Positions 1-11,620 of a stretch of 64,000 nucleotides of DNA are shown here, in pieces. The notes below the pieces were generated by a model. That model was not told the origin of the DNA. It did not search any database and worked only from the letters and a program-made list of their open reading frames with translations. This stretch comes from Tretioscincus oriximinensis (Eukaryota > Chordata > Lepidosauria > Squamata > Gymnophthalmidae). The stretch is taken from the NCBI GenBank assembly GCA_022410635.1, contig JAJVDF010000345.1, positions 820,725-884,724 on the forward strand, read 5' to 3'. How positions within the stretch are numbered: the stretch's first letter is position 1; the number at the start of each line of letters is the position of its first letter. The position numbers were made by a program, and so were the translations under genes.

Positions 1-79
1 GCATGGTAATTTTGCAAACTATCAGTTAAAGAATATTGCAGGGCAAAGAACCTTTTTTCTAGGGGCACTGTGAAAACTG

Positions 80-288
80 TTTATTTATTTATTTATTTGT
101 ACTTATATCCCGCCATAGGGTGGCGCACATAGCGTTTGTTGCTTTCTCCACAACAGACACCTTGTGAAGTAGGTGGGGCTGAGAGAGTTCTAAAGAACTG
201 TGACTGGCCCAAGGTCACCCAGCTGGCTTTCATGGAGGAGTGGGGGATCGAACCGGAAGGCTAACCCCTACACCAAACTGGCTCTTAA
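80..288 (-). mobile_element. MIR/Sauria-type tRNA-derived SINE
   Basis: In reverse orientation this reads as the familiar squamate SINE: a tRNA-like head (TGGTGTAGGGGTTAGCC.. to a B-box-like GGTTCGAT), a core (CTGGGTGACCTTGGGCCAGTCACAG), CTCTCAGCCCCACCTACTTCACAAGGTGTCTGTTGTGGAGAAAG-like text and an (AAAT)n tail. Relatives occur at 6728, 16955, 31098 and 50525. Confidence 0.75.
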
Positions 289-460
289 CACATGGGGTAG
301 AGACATTGTGATGTTACTACCATCGTAGTAGGAAAACCTCGTGTTCCTGCAGCCTTAGTAGCATTTTCATTTTGCACCTCTAAAAATTTTGCACCCGGGA
401 CGTATCTGCCCCTGTGCCTCCCAATGCACTATGCCATTGCTCAGGGACACCTGGCAAGAA

Positions 461-645
461 GGTCTTGTAGCAACTTAGAGACTAATAAGAAAAATGTAGG
501 CAGCCTGAACTTTCGTAGACAAGTCCACTACTTCCGAAGTAAATAAGTCTAAAATATCTGAAGAAGTGGTCTTGCCTACAAAAGCTCTTGCTGCTTACCT
601 TTTTCTTGTTAGTCTCTAAGGTGTTATAGACCCTCTTGCGATATT
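461..645. repeat. Foldback repeat, copy 1
   Basis: The left arm (agactaataagaaaaatg.. to ..cttccgaag) is the approximate reverse complement of the right arm (ctgaagaagtgg.. to ..cttgttagtct). Both outer edges show the gtctctaag-gtgctacaaga-like motif, here degraded. The same design recurs at 2812 and 27538, with a half copy at 10858. Confidence 0.6.
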
Positions 646-1295
646 CTGGACCCAGACTAACATGGCTATTTCTTTGAAGTCTACTACTGGCAGAATCTCT
701 GTTCCAGGGAGTGGAACTTTGTATTGCAGAAGTGAGGGACCTATGTTCTTCCTTCACTACTGGGGAGATATGAGCTCTGAGGTCTGGATAGGGCTGGAGT
801 CTGTCCAAATAAGGAGTTCTCATTTTAGTTAGGATGATTTTAGTTCTACAGTTCTACGCATTGTGTCACTTTTGACAACCAAAATGGCTAACTAGAGCTG
901 ATTACCAATCAATCTGTTTCAACATGTCTACTGGTGGTCCAGTAGATTGGCCCAAGAGGCAACCAGAAGGACACATGCCTCTGTACTCTAGTGTAGAAGA
1001 AGGATCAACTTTGGGAGCAGTGCATCAAACTATACTGTCGGAATGGTTAATCATAGAGTCTTTTTTTGTTCCTGATCTTTGGAGATCTCTTTGCCTTTTT
1101 CTGCTTGAGACAGAATGCAGGCCACTGTGTGAGATAGAATGCTGGATTAGAGGGGCCCTGGCCCCATTCAGTGGGGCTTCTCTTATGTAGGCTGCAAAGT
1201 TCACACAAACGTAGGGCATCCTAATCCTATCTTATTTCAGATCTACTGAACTGCCTTGAGTAGGAATTGCTCCAGTTGAAGGCCCTTTCTTCACT

Positions 1296-1440
1296 TATTC
1301 AGGATTATATCTCAGAATAAAGACTTGCCATCTGCAAGCTGGTACAGTCTACAGCAGGACCCACACACGGCCTTCCTTAGTCTGCATTCGCATGCAGATG
1401 GCATGTCCCAATTCTGAGATACAATCCGGAATAAGGTATA
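1296..1440. repeat. Imperfect foldback repeat
   Basis: The arm near 1300-1340 (attcaggattatatctcag..gccatctgca) is complementary to the arm near 1394-1434 (tgcagatggcatg..ctgagatacaatccggaat), leaving a loop of about 55 nt. Related text with CTCAGAATA ends is seen around 25760-25905. It is probably a non-autonomous DNA element. Confidence 0.5.
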
Positions 1441-1623
1441 ATACAGAAAGGGTCAGGTGCTTCCAGCAGGAATGGTCCATCTTCCACTCCCTGTGATTGC
1501 TACGGAATCAGTGTTTGAAAAGAACGTATCAGTCAAATACTATTATCAGGAGATGTCCAATGACTGTGGCAGACTGGTGAATAAACTTAAAATAACAAGA
1601 GGCAACTGCTCCTTTTATTTCAG

Positions 1624-4600
1624 GCAACTACACGCTTCGTGTTGATTGCACACCATTGATGTACAGCCTAGTGTATAATTTGACAAAAGAGGTAAAGAAG
1701 GAAAAGAAATGCAAAATCTGTATGCAACATTTCTCTTTGTGGGGAGTTGGGTGTTGACCACCAGTGTAAATCTGTGCAAGTGGAAATCCCTGTTCTGTTT
1801 CAGTGCCAGTACATGGGCATTGAATAGCCCCAGCAGTTGACGGATATATGGCATCATCAGGGTGAATTGCCCCACTGTTCCCCTAGCAGCTCTAGACTTG
1901 CTTTTGTATTAGTATTTTTATTTTATTTTACCAGACTATTAATACGTGGGCACAAAACACCATATATATTGTCACATATGATACAGAATGTTTTGCCACA
2001 GTGTTGGCATGGATGTGGAGAAAGAGGGACATGTATACACATGTGGTGGGAATGTGAAGCAATACAGAAATTCTGGCATAAGATTCGGCAAAAGATGAGT
2101 AATATTTTAGGTCATCAAGTTCCAATGGATAGAGAATTATATGCGCTGGCTATTCGCACAGATCATAATGTAAATAGGCAAGATTATTATATTGTGGAAC
2201 AATTAATGAGGGCGACACAAGCCGTTATTGCTCCAGGGTGGAAAAACAAAACATTGTGGATTAAAATGAAATGGTACCAAAGTGGAAGCTCCTTCCTAAA
2301 TTATTGTCTACTGTTGTTCATTGGCCTTTCTATGCAGTGTGCAGGGAAAGATCCACCCATGCTGTGGGATTTTTTTCTTAAAAGGATGAGATTCCAGCAA
2401 CCAGAGTAGGGTAATATTAGCAACAGGCTTAACAGGAGGATAACAGCAGCACCAGGTTTGGGAAAAAAGCCAACTATTAAGAGACTGAATTTTTGCAAGC
2501 AAATTGACCTATTACCTTTCTGGGAGTTGGTACATCTCAGCTCGCATAAGCATTGCCAATGGTCTTACTTTCTCCTATTGCTTGAGAATTTCCATTTGGT
2601 GGCCCATGGTGTGAGGCAGAAGGCTAGACTAGGTGGGTTGTGGCCCCATTCAGCAATGCTCCACTTGTGTTCTTATATATTATTTGGTTCCTGTCCCGTT
2701 TTATTCTCAAACAACACTGTGAGATAGGGTAGGCTGATAGGCAATGAATAAGAATGCCACAAACTGTGTTTTAATGAAGATATGAACCCTTAGCTCCCAC
2801 GCTAGAATTTCTAGCAAGGGAATCTTGTAGCACCTAAGAGATATACAAGAAAAAGATTGGTAGCATGAGCTTTGTAGACAAAATCAATTTCTTTAGATGC
2901 AATGGAGTAATTTCAGAGACACATACTATTTAGACGCACTTTATTGCATCTGAAAAAATAGACATAGTCTGTGAAAGCTCATGCTACCAACCTTTTTCAT
3001 GTTAATCTCTTGCTAGGCAACCTGACTTGATATTCTAAGTACTACACTATAGTTACTATCAAGGCTAATTGGACGACTGTGATATCTACGCTGCAACTTG
3101 GCCATTTCATTTATTCTCGTGCATGCAATCGGTCTTGTGCTTCGACAGATACCGAGCCCTGATGAAGGCTTTGAAGACAAATCTCTTTATGAAAGCTGGC
3201 AAGAAAAAACATCACCAGCAGGAGAATGTGAAGGTGTTCCCAGGTAAATGCCAAAATGTGGAGTTGTAAGCATAGGAAAGAAATATAAGGACTTGTGCGG
3301 ATCAGAATTTAGATGTACTGCTGGATCTTTGCCATTGATCTTCAAGAGTTTATGTCTGCATCTTACATTAGTCAGGTAGTCATGATGATTGATGTTTTGT
3401 AATCTCTTAAGTATTCAACATTCGACTGCCTTCAAAGATGTATTGAAAGCTGAAACATGTACTGTAGCTAACGTGCTCATAGGTGTTCCTAATTGGACCC
3501 ATAGCACTTTGTGATCTTTGAAGACTCTTTTGATTCCTGTTTAAAGTCTCAACTCTGACTTATTCACCTTGGCTACTGATATTAATCTGTAAGGGCCCAA
3601 ATAATGCAGCCCCCAAACATCCAAAGGTTCACCTTCTCCTGTATCAACCTGTCTGTAACTTCAGATCTGCAGAGGAGGCCCTTCTGCTTGTGCCTTCACT
3701 TTCAGTGGCAGGGATATGGGAGTCCGAACCAAGGCCTTCTTGAGCTGTGTTCTCATGGGAGTGAAAGAAGTGGTTTTGAGAGCTGCAAAGTGAATTCTAT
3801 TCCCTCCACCGTTCCTTCCATTTCCAGCTCTGTTTCATCGTCCACACAAGATTTGCATTGGCTTCTGGAGTTAACAGCCGCATTGGCTGGGTAACCTGTT
3901 TTCGGAGTCTCCTTTTCCACCTTTAAAAAAAAGTGACTGACTTGTACAAATGCATAATTACAAAAAATTAATACAGATATACAGATATTTGATTTTGTGT
4001 AAAACTAGAACCCACCCCACAAAACCTTTAAAACTGCTATTGCCTCCTCAGGGGTTATAACAAAAAGGAGAAACAGCAGTGGTTTGTGGCAGCGTTCATA
4101 CAGAGGCACTCCTGCCGTGGAAAATCGTAGCCAAAGAACAATTATCCCGAATTGGGAAAATCTGCACCTGCGTCGCTTTTGAGGGAAAACTCCGTTCTGG
4201 CGATGTGTGGCTTTGTGAACAACGCATCGTGAAAGTGCTCCCCCTGTGGATTATAGAGGAACTGCGTGCACCCAGTGCAAAGCCACACAACATTCGCTCC
4301 TCTTTTTACCCCTAGTGAGAATGCAGCCTTAGGGGTGGTCCCCAGGCTGTGGAATAGTCTCCCACTTGTTGTGAGTCAATCACAGCACTGTATACATTCA
4401 GAAAATCTCTGACAACACACCTCTTTAACCTGGCCTTTAGTTGAAGTAACAGCTCTCCCTTCCTCCACCTTGGGGCGCAGTTATTTTTAATACGTCAACT
4501 ATATCTTTCTCTTATTTTTGAAAGGATTAATAATTTGGGTTCGGGGAACGACTTTGAAGTCTTTTTCCAGAGATTGGGCATTGCTTCTGGCAGGGCTCGT

Positions 4601-7600
4601 TACACTAAAAACTGGGTAAGACTGTCTTTTTCCTTTGATTCCTCCATAAAATTAATGATAAACACTAAAATGGAATGTTAACATGTGAAAAGGTTCCCTA
4701 CGATAATCTGCTGTGATCATTCACAAACACGGTAACATATTGTTCACTTCCTTGATTAAAATCATTTCCACATAGTTGTGAAAGGAAAAGCTCAAAGCTA
4801 TGTTGTTCTGAGAGTTGCTTCACTTTTGTCTCTGCAGTGTTTTAACGTCCGTACTTGAGCACCTATTACAGTCACTTTTATATTATTATGATAAGTACAT
4901 CTGTTTTTGCGTAATGATATTTTAGCAGGTTGATTCTTAGAAAGCCGGGTGGGGGTGGGGGGTGGATTTTGTATGTTTGGACTTGCTATTGTGTTTCTTG
5001 CTATTGACATCAGTTGTGTTGTGTGCATTTCCTCTTAAACCCCGTCCTTTTGTGTAGTCGCGTTTCAGTGTGCAGGATTTGATGATGTAGAAACAGATGA
5101 TGTTATGCATTCTGATTCTGTTGTCCTTCTTTCCAGAAGGTGGACAAATACAGCAGCTATCCACTTTATCACAGTGTGTACGATACCTATGAACTTGTGG
5201 AGCAGTTTTATGACCCGACTTTTAAGAACCACCTTGCTGTGGCTCATGTCCGGGGAGGCTTGGTGTTTGAGCTGGCTGATTCCGTTGTCCTTCCTTTCGA
5301 CTGTCGAGACTATGCCAAGGCCCTGAGAAGCTACACTGGCATTATACACGACATGTTACTGAAATATCCGTCACAACTGACCTTGTACAAGGTATCGTTA
5401 GGTATGTACTATGGAGGAAAAAGGTGCTAGATTTGAAAGGTTACTAGCATTTGGAAACTAACAGGAGAAAGGAAATATAGACATGTCTACTTCTTCAAAT
5501 GCTAGGGGACCAATGTCAGGAACAGACCTTATAGGAAACTGAGTGTAGGAGATGACAAAGGACATGTAAATATGGTATGGGGATGAACTAGGTGAGAAAA
5601 ACAACAAATGTGCAGAACTTAATCCTTTTAAATGGAGGGAAATGCCTGGAGGAAAGAGATGCAGCTGGGTGAATGTGCAACAATCAAATATGCAGAAAAG
5701 TGGTGAATCAGTCCAAGAATGCCCTCAAGAGGCTAGGCAGTTAACTGGTGTTATAATATGTATAGTATGCCAGGATTTGAAAGTTCTCATGTGTAATTAG
5801 CTTAACCAGCTTCACTTTCAGTGCAGGACTATTTGAGAGAGTCTTTTTCCTAGTACAAATGAAATCACATTTTGAAATCTACATGGATCATACACAGCAG
5901 ATACTTACACTGCCGGGTATAATCTATAGGTTCAAGATTGGTCTTGCAGAGGGATCAACTTTATTTTCATTTGCACATAGATGGTGCAAGAGGTTAAGAG
6001 CTTTGGTGTTTCAACAGAGATATCTGAGTTTGCAGTCTTGTGTGTCTGCCAAGGAGAGAGGTGAGCACCCTCTACTGGCCTTAGCTTCAGCCAACTTAGC
6101 TGTTCAAAGTAAAAAAAATTTGCAAGTAAAAAAATGGGTACAACTACAACGTGGTGGTGAAGATAGAATAGATGCAAACTTTTGGGCGAAAAATAACCTT
6201 GTATGCTGCTCTGAGTCCCTCTGAGAAGGGTAGGGTATAAAAACTAATTCTTCTTCTGAAGGCATAAATGTTGCAGTCCCTAAGAGCTGGTCTTTCAACT
6301 GAGAGATCTGGTTTCAAGGCCCTGTGTCAGACATGGAAAGGGGTGAGCGTCCTCTACTGGTCTTCAACTCAAGCCAACTCGGCCACTTGAAAGAAAGTAG
6401 ATATGCAATCTACATTTCGAGTAGGTAAATGAGTACCACCATTAACCTGGTGGAGAAGATAGAATACATGTAATCCTTGGTGCGAAAATCAACTTTGTAA
6501 AGTCGCTCTGAACCCTTTTGGGTGAGAAGGGCGGAGTATAAAAACCAGATGATGATGAAGATAACGATTATTCCTCTTCTTCTTTTTCCTCCTCTCCATC
6601 CAACGGGTCAAAACTGCAAAGAAATTATAGATGGCATAAAAAAACTTCGCAGTAATAGTTATCAAATAGTGGAATAGGTTGCCACAGGAGGTGGCGTGTT
6701 CTCCTTCTGTGGGGGTCTTCAAACAGAGGTTTATTTATTAATTATTTATTTGTACTTATATCTCGCCCTATACTCGAAACTGTTCGAAACTGTGACTGGC
6801 CCAAGGTCACCCAGCTGCCTTTCATGGAGGAGTGGGGAATCAAACCTGGAGACTACCAGATGTGAGTCCAACACTCTAACCACTAATCCATCCCAGATTG
6901 TTGGATAGCTAACTATCTGGGATGGTTTAGTGAATCATTTGTTGAGCAGGAGGTTGGACCCGATGACCCTGGAGGTCCCTTCCAATTTTTTTATTCTTTT
7001 ATTTCATGATCTGCAAGGAAGTGGATTGTGCCATTTGGCTCCCTCCAAGTGGCATTTATAAGAATCGTGCTTGAATCAAGCAGTACTTAGTCATCTACTC
7101 TAATATCATTTATTTACTAGTCGGAACAACTAATTTTCATCTTTGTTATCCAGATTCTCTTATTGATGCGGCAAAGAATTTTTCAGAGGCTTCTAGTGAC
7201 TTTCACAGAAGACTGCAGGAGCTGGATTCCAATGAGTAAGCCTTCTGGATCTTTGGGAACTTTAATTCAGAAGTCCAATGATAAATGCATGTTAAGGCAT
7301 CCTATTGTCTTATCCACCTGCAGTAAAAGGGGGGCTCTGAAGTAGTTTAAAGACCATAGCTGCCACATTCTAGTATTCCCATCTCACCTCTAATAAAACT
7401 CTGAAACAGCATCTCACTTTAAATTCCACAGATGCCTATAAGATGTGGTGTTGACATCTAGTTTTATATTTATATAGATTTTCCTCTAGGCCCTTGATGA
7501 TTAGCTCCAATGAGACGTTTTCCTTCCGGAGAGAGTTATATTTTATATAGCCAATTTCCTGTCAGCAGAAAATATCTTTCCATGGGTGGGACAGGGCACT

Positions 7601-10057
7601 GATTGGTGAAAAGGGCATTGTTCCTCCCTGGGCTAGCTTCACTGCAGGCTGGGAGCTGTAGTCTGCAGGGCAGGACCTCGTACAGGCTGGGCGGAAGAGC
7701 TGCTTGCTGCTCAGAGGTGGACTACACTTCCCAGCAGCCCCCACCTCAGCACAGCAACAGCTTAATTTTACCCTGCTCATATTTTGGGCTGCTACTGTTA
7801 CTGCTTTTATAATTGTGAACCTGCTGGGCATTCAAGTACTTTTCATCATGTGAAAATGGCATAGAAAAGCAGGCAGAACGATAACGGATACCTACAAGAC
7901 TGGAAACAAAAATTCTGCCTGAAAGATGGGAAACTGGAAGCTGGTCATATTGTTATTGTCGACAAGTGGCACCCGACCTACATGCTTTAAGAATAAATTA
8001 TATATTTTGCCCATTTATTATAGTGATGCCTAGGCCTGGGATGCTGCAGAAAAAATTAAATGGTTAAAGTAAGCAGGCACGGACAGCTCAGTTGCTAAGA
8101 AATCTGTCTCTCACCTGGGAGATTGGGTTTCGAAGCCCTGTGTCGGACGTGTGGAGGGGTGAGCACCCTCCACTATCCTGTAGCTGTAGCCAACCCAGCT
8201 ATTCGAAAGCATGAATTGCAAGAAATTGCAACTGAATGCAAGTAGATACGTGGGAACCACCACAGCCTGGTGGGGAAGATAGAATGTCAGCCTTCAGGCA
8301 AAAATACCCTTGTAAGCCACTTTGAGTCCCTTTGAAAGGTGAGAAAAAGCAGGGTATAAGAACCCAGTTCTTCTTCTTCTTCTTCTTCAAAATAATGTAC
8401 ATTAAATGCCAGAATACTTCACTAATTGTGCCTTGTATGCAAGGACTGTATTGGAGATCAAGATTAACAAGTTTTTTTTCAATATCTCTTTTTCCAGCCC
8501 TATTGCAGTAAGATCTTTGAACGATCAACTGATGTTTTTGGAAAGAGCCTTTATTGATCCTCTTGGTTTACCTGGCAGGCCGTTCTATAGGTAAGCAAAG
8601 TAATACATGCCAACGTCCCTACCAGGGTCCTTCTCTGCTCCCGCCCATCCAGCTTCTTCGACACAACAGATACCTACCTATATGGGAGCAACATCTAAGC
8701 AGCTTTGCTGGGATCATTTCTTGCCAGTGATCAGCTCACTGCAAAGTCCCAAATCTCTGCAACAGCTGGTCACTGGGATCCTGCAAAGAAGCCCTCCATG
8801 CTCAGATCACAACATGTGGCATAGACGATGTCCTCGCAGCCACAGTAAGGAGGCGTGCAAAGTCTCGTGGAACCAGGCACCCAGCCCCCAATTGAGGAAC
8901 TTGCACATTGTGCCTACAGGGAACCACATGAGCACCAGTAGGGTTTCCTGGCGGTTGCCATGGCGGCGCTCCGCTCCATGCGTGCAGCAATGCAGATTGG
9001 GAATTGATTCTGGTCCATTTCTAGCAGAGTAAACGCACAACTTTTAGAGCCCTGAAGGATAGGTTGGGTGTAATTGTCCAGACAGTGTGTTTCATTCCAT
9101 CAGGAAGGCTTTTAGCTTTATTTACAAAGTTCATAAAAATATATAGGATATATAGGTCACTTCAACAGATAGGTTAAGTAACCATCTCTAGTATACACTT
9201 CACACTCCAAGCACCTTCATTGCAGGAAGACAGAAAAGCGAGTTAGTAACTGTGTGAATAAACAACTGAGCGCATTCTCTAATACAGAAACACAGTGATA
9301 AGCTATAGTATCAACATTCCAGTGATCCCATGGTAGACATTGAAGTTCTTGCCTTACCACCTGTCAATAAACATACAGACTGGTTTTAACTAGAAAACCC
9401 AACAGTAGGTGTGGGAGGATCAGCAATGGTTGGTAGCCTGCTATACCCTTGAAACGCACTGCATAGCAGCATGTGTGGAGGCACCCTCTGTGCTCAGCCA
9501 AAGTTCAGCATTAGTGAACCATGCATCCTTCACTGCTAATCTCTGGGTCCTGTGCCTCAGGACATGTTAGGTTTGGCAACTTGCACTCAACAAAAAGTAG
9601 TGTGGATGTCCCATTTCTTCCAATTTCTTGACCAATTCTGGTCAAAATGCAATTAGGCCCATATAAAAGCTTCCCCAACTGAATATTATATATCTACCTT
9701 GAATTGGAAGTGGCCAGATTTTCCCACCGTAAGTTTATTTCTTCAACAGGAAGAGAGGAGGTCGACTTAGCCACAAATCAAGTCCTCCCTATTTAACAAT
9801 TTTCATACATCCTTTGAAGTTTAATTGCTCTTGTTCTCATCTTCCTTTCCAGGCACATCATCTTTGCCCCAAACAGTCATGACAAGTACGCAGGAGTGTC
9901 CTTTCCTGGTATCTATGATGCTCTATTTGATATTGACAATGCGGCAGACCCAGGAAAGGCCTGGGAAGAGGTCAAGCGGCAGATCTCCATTGCAGCCTTC
10001 ACTGTAGCAGCGGCAGGAGGGACTTTGAAGCAAGCCGTGTGGAATTCCAGTGGCTAG
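1624..10057 (+). CDS. FOLH1: FOLH1 (glutamate carboxypeptidase II / PSMA), last seven exons; partial, 5' end outside window
   Basis: Exons read at 1624-1691, 3149-3243, 4525-4615, 5137-5401, 7154-7235, 8498-8590 and 9853-10057 (TAG stop 10055-10057), all with AG/GT borders and compatible phases; they join to about 299 residues, matching human exons 13-19. FOLH1 is a type II membrane zinc exopeptidase that releases glutamate from N-acetyl-aspartyl-glutamate and folyl-poly-glutamates. Visible features are the [17 protein letters not shown] segment, the arginine patch [15 protein letters not shown] with the last zinc-ligand His, an NFS sequon, and the helical dimerisation domain ending in DKYAG (substrate Lys-Tyr). 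The FOLH1 rather than NAALAD2 assignment rests on signature strings such as [20 protein letters not shown] and [10 protein letters not shown]. The C-terminus runs about five residues past the usual SEVA end. Exons upstream of 1624, including the Asp-ligand exon, were not found in the window. Confidence 0.93.
1905..2440 (+). mobile_element. LINE-1 relic, 3' end of ORF2
   Basis: An open frame encodes [19 protein letters not shown], which has the cysteine-rich C-terminal signature of L1 ORF2 (C-x3-C-x7-H-x4-C pattern with WW). Downstream text ([18 protein letters not shown]) also fits the L1 end. It lies in the FOLH1 intron after the exon at 1624-1691 and carries no reverse transcriptase core, so it is a 5'-truncated dead copy. 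Confidence 0.75.
2590..2685 (+). mobile_element. 3' fragment of a TTCTTATG-tailed CR1/L2-clade LINE
   Basis: Text such as gtgaggcagaaggctagactaggtggg.. and ..cattcagcaatgctcc..gttctta matches the 3' end shared by many copies in this window (for example 12000, 13725, 17213, 31620). Confidence 0.6.
2812..3017. repeat. Foldback repeat, copy 2 (about 70-bp arms)
   Basis: The left arm runs from ttgtagcacctaagagat to tttagatgcaat. The right arm from attgcatctgaaaa to ttaatctctt is its near reverse complement, with a loop of about 50 nt. The arm core ggtagcatgagcttt is repeated inverted as aaagctcatgctacc. This is the cleanest member of the family also seen at 461 and 27538. Confidence 0.7.
3590..4500 (+). 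mobile_element. L2-like LINE 3' coding relic, interrupted
   Basis: Two segments (about 3590-3905 and 4325-4500) read like the end of an L2-type ORF2: an F-T-F-S-C/YLKDR-type segment followed later by [11 protein letters not shown] and [19 protein letters not shown] words, with stops and indels. The stretch between (about 3905-4320) looks like a separate insertion I cannot classify. It fills the FOLH1 intron just before the exon at 4525. Confidence 0.5.
5925..6262 (+). mobile_element. tRNA-derived SINE with TTC-rich tail (copy 1)
   Basis: The body has ..ctaattggtgg-type core words: ggtgagcaccctctactggcc, gccaacttagctgttcaaagt, gtggtgaagatagaata, cttgtatgctgctctgagtccctctgagaagggtagggtataaaaac, then ttcttcttc. 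The same body recurs at 6288, 8075, 21285 and, reversed, at 27225, 33445 and 45310. Confidence 0.7.
6288..6600 (+). mobile_element. tRNA-derived SINE with TTC-rich tail (copy 2)
   Basis: A second, separate copy directly follows the first, with the same landmarks from gctggtctttcaactgagagatctgg to the gggcggagtataaaaacc end and a gat/ttc-rich tail. Confidence 0.7.
6600..7005 (+). mobile_element. CR1 3' end split by a Sauria-type SINE
   Basis: CR1 words (gtggaataggttgccacaggaggtgg, gtcttcaaacagagg) stop near 6727 and resume near 6900 (ctatctgggatggtttagtg, ggttggacccgatgaccctgg). Between them lies a minus-strand MIR/Sauria-type SINE at 6728-6895, so the SINE jumped into an older CR1. Confidence 0.8.
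6728..6895 (-). mobile_element. MIR/Sauria-type SINE nested in CR1
   Basis: Reverse orientation; ends with a TTTATT-rich head on the + strand (the A-rich tail) and has the gtgactggcccaaggtcacccagctg core and a tRNA-like region ending around 6890. Confidence 0.8.
7585..8000 (+). repeat. Unclassified interspersed repeat with paired inverted ZNF143-like motifs, copy 1
   Basis: Contains an inverted CCAAT (gattgg), TGGGAGCTGTAGTC at 7650-7663 and GACTACACTTCCCAGC at 7720-7735, which are near reverse complements, followed by about 250 bp shared with copies at 16175 and 47135 (for example agcaggcagaa.. and ctggaaacaaaaattct). The right motif resembles the known ZNF143/STAF site ACTACAATTCCCAG. It lies in the FOLH1 intron between the exons at 7154 and 8498. 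Confidence 0.65.
8075..8395 (+). mobile_element. tRNA-derived SINE, near full length (copy 3)
   Basis: Starts with a tRNA-like head (gctcagttgctaagaaatctgtctctcacctgggagattggg..) and runs through gtgagcaccctcc.., cctggtggggaagatagaatg and gtataagaacccag to a (ttc)n tail. This is the best representative of the family in the window. Confidence 0.75.
9035..9425. repeat. Unclassified interspersed repeat (possible LTR fragment), copy A
   Basis: Shares ctagcagagta, gagccctgaaggatagg, ttcattccatcagga, aactagaaa and acccaacag with the region 28733-29130. It has a TTTATTTACA word that could be a reverse polyadenylation signal. No target duplication was found, so the class is open. Lies in the last FOLH1 intron. 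Confidence 0.5.
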
Positions 10058-10857
10058 GGGGGGAAATGGCTTCATTCAGTGAAAGGGCTACAGAATTTGA
10101 AGCATTCAATGATCTGAATGATATTTATTTCCTAGGCTTCCAAGGAAGTTTAGATCCACCAATGCACTTTTGCTAATTGGTCCATTAGATTTCACCTTTT
10201 AGGAGTACGAGGCTGGAGATTCTCACTTGCTGAGGTTGCATCTCTGCGGCTCCTTATTTCCACCATTAATACTTTGGTTTTGGTACTGCCTCACTACTAC
10301 TAACCTTGTAATAAGGCAAGGGAAATATCAAAGCTCTAGCTATATGAGGTATTTGGCACGCCGTGATAGTTATTTCATGAAGGATTTGCCTCATCACATA
10401 GGTTCAGCAGTGGTTACATTATCAACTTCTGCTTTTTTAGCTTTTTCCTGCTACTGCTTTTAAACTGATTCTATAGTGTGTTTTTCTGCGTTCACCCTAT
10501 AATGCCTTTGTTTGACAAGCCCTCATGAGAGCAGGTAAGAACTTTTGCCAAGATGCGACCTGAAATTTCATTGGATCCTGGATGGACCAATTAGAGATGT
10601 AATGTGACAAGAACAGAGTTGTCAGATTTCAAGGTTTTATACACAGTACCGCAGAGTACATAAGGGCAGAGTTGCAACTGGGTTACTGCAGAATAGAAGG
10701 TAGCAATACTCAACAGTGGTTCAGCGTGAGACTTAAAAGAACAACTTATTAGATTTGCCTGTGATGAGGTTGGTTTTAAAGTGTTGCTCAGTTTTTTGGG
10801 TCAAAAAGCACAACACAGCAGATTTTGCAGAAACGATTTGCAGAATAATTTTTATCT

Positions 10858-10975
10858 GAGGTGCATCTGAAGACGTAGTCATGCCTACGAAAGCTCCTGC
10901 CACCTACCTTTCTCCTGATAGTCTCCAAGTGCTGCAAGCCCCCTTGCTGGACTTTCTACTAAGACTAACACACCC
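10858..10975 (+). repeat. Half copy of the foldback family
   Basis: Contains tctgaagacgtagtcatgcctacgaaagctcctgcc.. and tagtctccaagtgctgcaag, the right arm of the foldback elements at 461 and 2812, without the left arm. Confidence 0.5.
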
Positions 10976-11071
10976 ATAATAGAATAATTGTATGTAGATG
11001 ATAATTTAGTGCCTTAAAAAAAAAAATATCTGGGGACTAATGGTGTTCAACTATATAAAAATAATCTAAAT

Positions 11072-11278
11072 CAGACCTGGGCAAGGGGCAGCCCGAGGGC
11101 CGCATGCGGCCCGCCTACTGTCTCTGACTGGCCCGCCCGTCTTAGCTCAGAGTTGGAGGCGTGGTTTTATCTTTATATACAGTATTGGGTAGAACTGAGT
11201 TAACTATATTAGTCTGGCCCTCTAAAACCATCCCAATTTCTCATGTGGCCCCTTGGGAAAATTAATTGCCCACCCCTG
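11072..11278. mobile_element. Short hAT-type MITE with 8-bp target duplication
   Basis: A 207-bp element begins CAGACCTGGGCAA and ends in the complement of CAGGGGTGGGCAA. It is flanked on both sides by the identical 8-mer atctaaat (11064-11071 and 11279-11286). CAG..CTG ends with an 8-bp duplication are typical of hAT. No coding capacity. Intergenic between FOLH1 and NAALAD2. Confidence 0.85.
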
Positions 11279-11394
11279 ATCTAAATAGAACAACCAAAAT
11301 GTAACCATTTGAAACCAGTTCCTCAGCACTATTCTGTATGATGGTAGTCTGCTGAAGATTTGGTAGAACTGCTCCACGTCTTCCTTGCCTCTTC

Positions 11395-11620
11395 CTACTT
11401 GGTAGTCTCCCAGTTTGATTCCACACTTCTGCACAGAACTTATCTGGGTGACTTTGGGCTACACACAGTTCTTTGGACTTTTCTTAGCTCTACCTGCTTC
11501 ACAGAGTGTCTGTTATGAAGAGATGAACAGACATTTTACATAAGCCTCTTTCAGTCCCTCTGTGATGAGAAAAGGGAGAGACGGAATCCAATTCTTTTTC
11601 TTCTTCCAAGATGCTGCAGA
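11395..11620 (+). mobile_element. Diverged Sauria-type SINE
   Basis: Retains ggtagtctcccagtttgattcc, gggtgactttgggct and ctctacctgcttcacagagtgtctgtta, then a diverged tail. Confidence 0.5.

Noticed and set aside
1837..2409. 190-residue open frame as a host gene
   Set aside because: Carries the L1 ORF2 C-terminal cysteine signature and lies in a FOLH1 intron; it is a retrotransposon relic.
8075..8160. Possible tRNA gene
   Set aside because: The tRNA-like head is part of a dispersed SINE with a shared body and tail; the cloverleaf is not convincing.
1624..10057. FOLH1 copy as a pseudogene or assembly duplicate of NAALAD2
   Set aside because: All seven exons are open, correctly spliced and carry FOLH1-specific residues; introns are unrelated to those of NAALAD2.
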